Origin: Callaeas wilsoni
Taxonomy: Eukaryota; Chordata; Aves; Passeriformes; Callaeidae
DNA length: 64,000 nucleotides
Direction of reading: 5' to 3'
NCBI GenBank assembly: GCA_013398955.1
Contig: VWPU01014915.1
Span: 1-64,000 of the forward strand
Part shown: in pieces, positions 61,501 to 64,000 of the stretch
Layout: each line of letters starts with the position of its first letter
Numbering within the stretch: position 1 is the first letter of the stretch
The notes under the pieces: model-generated
The model's database searches: none
Told to the model about the DNA's origin: nothing
The model's input: only the letters and a program-made list of their open reading frames with translations
Made by a program: the position numbers and the translations under genes

Positions 61501-64000
61501 TAAAATGCAGGAAAAGTAAAGAACCCAAGGATTTTTGATAATCTATGGGACAACCAAAGGAATTAAGTTATTATAAAATGTTTTTATTTAAAAACATCAA
61601 TCTAGTTAAGAAGGTAATTGTAGTCTTAGCTTCAATACTGAACAAGCCTTTTGCGATTGAGCCCCAGTGATTTCACAGCAGAGTGGGGACAGATGTGGGA
61701 ACAGAGTAAGGCTTCTCCACGTGACCTTCATCTCAAGAGTTCAGCTGTCTGGGCTCCAAACCCCTTTTTGTTAAAGCATGGCCATATGTCTGTGGCTCAG
61801 TTTTATTATGAAAATTGTTTATTGGACAAAAAATATAAGAATATATAAGCTATACCATGCAGTATAAGAAAAGTAAAACCACAGAAGTGCAATTGCTAAG
61901 TTGGGAATTGTTAGCAGATGGATTCACAAGGTAAATACTGGCATAAGAAGAAACAAACTCCTAAAAAGAAAAACAGTGAATCAAAAAAGAGCAAGACAGT
62001 AACTTGAAAGATCAACCCAGTACAAGGAAAATCAACTCTTCCTATCCTGAAAGACAGCTGACAACCCTACCCAGCCTCATCACTTGTCTCACTGGGTAAG
62101 TGGAGATTATTAATGTCTTCCCTACTGACATGCTGAAGTCTCAGCAAGCTACTGTCTTTACCAAAAATACCTATTATGTTCACTTGAGTTATTTAAATCC
62201 TGCTTGTAGTGTCTCTTTGCTAACGTCAGAAGACCCATAACTAAAATGACCTGTGAGGGTGGACCAAAAAGGATTACGAATTCCCCTCAATATGTGTTCT
62301 GTTGGGAAACAGTGAGAGAGGGAGAAGGATGTGGGCAAATTTATTACATGCTTTGAAGCCTGGCCTGGGAAACTGGTATAAATAAAACTCTAGAAGCTGA
62401 CTGTAAAACGTCCTGCTGCTGCATATTTTTGGTTTTCATGCAGATTCCCCTTCTACACTGACTGGATGATAGGGAAAGAACTCGCTGCTTTGATACCACA
62501 TTTGTTCAATTTTGTATGTGAGCCTTTTTGTTATCTTTTCTTCCAGGCCTTTTTCATTTTTGTTCGTTTGTTCACAAATAGCCTTTAACTCTCTCTGAAC
62601 AAAGTAAGTATTCCATGCTTTCCTCTCACTCCCCTCCCTTCTGCCATGTAATCAAACATACTTTGTGTGGCTTTGTTCATAGCAGGGTTTCAAAAAATTA
62701 TTCAAAATTGGTGATAGTTTTAAGAGGCCTTGAATACACTCCACATTTAGTTTCCTTTGTCTGTGTGAAGTCTTTTACAAGTACTATCACTTCCTTTTAT
62801 CGTTTCATTAGAAATATACTCAGTACAATATAAAATTTTCTCCATTAACAATAATGCAAGATTTTTTTTTCTCCTTAATTTCAATATTGTAGATTATAAT
62901 TTATATTCTTTTTGGTTGAACATCTCAATTATTTAATTTTTAGTTATTTTTTAAAATGAGAATATTAATTTTATTAGATTTCTTGGTTTACTCTACAGTT
63001 AAGACCAGCAGGACAATTATCTTTTTAAGTTCAGTAGTTTTCATGTAGTACTAATAAATAATCACAAAGCCATGTGCTTTAAAAACATCACATTTTATAA
63101 AAAACAATAAGTATAGCAAGTAAGTCACATCTAGCAGTAATTTTAAATTTTCTTTTCCTAGTCTCTGAATGAATGAATTTATAATGTGCCACGTGTGGAA
63201 ATTCGGTTTTGTTCTTTCAGCAGATGTTTGAAAACTACTACATTACTAATTGTCCCTGTCAAATTGCTATTATAATCGATTCCCTCGGACTTTATCATTT
63301 CAGATGTTTTATACCTGTTTATTTTGGTCTTCCTATAACATAGTTAACATTATAAACTTTGACTCTTTTTAAAAAAAATTGAATACAAGACTCCAATTAC
63401 ATCAAATAGCATAAGAAAATTTTCAATGGAATAATAATAATGATTCTGCTCCATGCCAATTGATAAAATCCAGGTTTCTCAAAACAGTACTTCAGAAAAA
63501 ATGTGCTTTAATAGCAAAAATAAAGGCTAAGTTGTAAGTGCATACGTTTCCTTTGTGGCTTTCACGTGTCATGTGTCATTAAGAGCATGGTCAGTCCAGA
63601 CAACACAAAAAAATCTTTTGTTTAGCAGGAGGGATTTTTAATGTTAATCAAAGAAAAACCCTGAACTACAAAAAGAAAGTCTACAATTTACGTGCATTAC
63701 AAATTTCTCATTTGTTTATAATCTTTCCAGGTGTAACTGATAGAAAGAACCCAACATCCCATTCTCATGGTATGAGAATCTTTTTTAGGGGCTTATTCAC
63801 AGACTTAAGCCATTGCTGTTTCATTTTTCTAGCATGAATGTGCTTGGAGAGTTCAATGAGAAGGCATCACACTGGGGACCATAGCAAAGCTGAGGTGGAA
63901 GCCAAATCCCCTGGTGTCAGGAGGTCCTTTGTGAAGAGCTAGGTTTCCTTTGCATTACGGTATTTATGCTGCAGCTTTAGAGATTTTTTTTTAAAATATG
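58512..64000. other. Gene-free AT-rich stretch, probable next intron
   Basis: No further exon clearly supported. A weaker exon-like patch at 58762-58864 is discussed among the findings. No mobile element recognised, and the last 5 kb holds only AT-rich sequence with T runs near 62861. Confidence 0.5.

Noticed and set aside
1..64000. CRISPR array, prophage, operon, toxin or other prokaryotic system
   Set aside because: Composition, repeats and splice signals are vertebrate; no regular repeat-spacer units and no dense coding.

Overview
This is vertebrate, almost certainly bird, nuclear DNA. The evidence is several truncated CR1 LINEs, two of them still ending in the CR1 'tcatagaatca' type tail (10131, 24423), plus several avian-type endogenous-retrovirus LTRs, set in AT-rich sequence with essentially no long open frames. 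There is no prokaryotic operon, phage, CRISPR array or plasmid logic. Bird order cannot be resolved by eye.

Layout. 1-~830 is a CpG island with GC boxes and no TATA box, typical of the 5' end of a vertebrate gene. From there to 64000 the window reads as one very large intron or intergenic tract. Inside it only three stretches look like host exons: (a) a minus-strand candidate internal exon at 777-834 beside the island; (b) a plus-strand TATA/CCAAT promoter with a short non-coding exon at about 46892-47167; (c) the best coding candidate, a plus-strand 88-nt exon at 58424-58511 carrying a Kozak-context ATG (MADKPSNVHG...) between a strong acceptor and a strong donor. A consistent but unproven model is one plus-strand gene: CpG-island promoter at the left edge, a tissue-specific alternative promoter at 47 kb, the first coding exon at 58.4 kb and the rest of the gene beyond the right edge. 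I could not identify the gene.

Mobile elements. CR1 fragments lie at 7695-8378 (+), 10131-10642 (-), 23006-23195 (+), 24423-24982 (-), 34680-34832 (+) and 47425-47500 (-). Three solo LTRs of one avian ERV family lie at ~14770-15351 (+), 25918-26456 (+) and 41482-42057 (-). A different 1.1-kb LTR is at 31667-32784 (-), a CpG-retaining 0.33-kb LTR at 33859-34186 (-), and an LTR pair in tandem at 55111-56268 (-), where the right one has a near-perfect 6-bp target duplication. No gag, pol or env frame was seen, so these look like solo LTRs.

Tandem repeats. The most striking are a C-rich array with a 113-bp higher-order unit (14064-14415), a perfect (CTTTT)14 tract (30671-30740), a 10-bp CTTTCCTCTC array (56640-56915) and a degenerate ~66-bp repeat (54731-55000). 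I found no convincing previously undescribed biological system. The items most worth checking are the three candidate exons or promoter, the nested LTR pair and the C-rich array.
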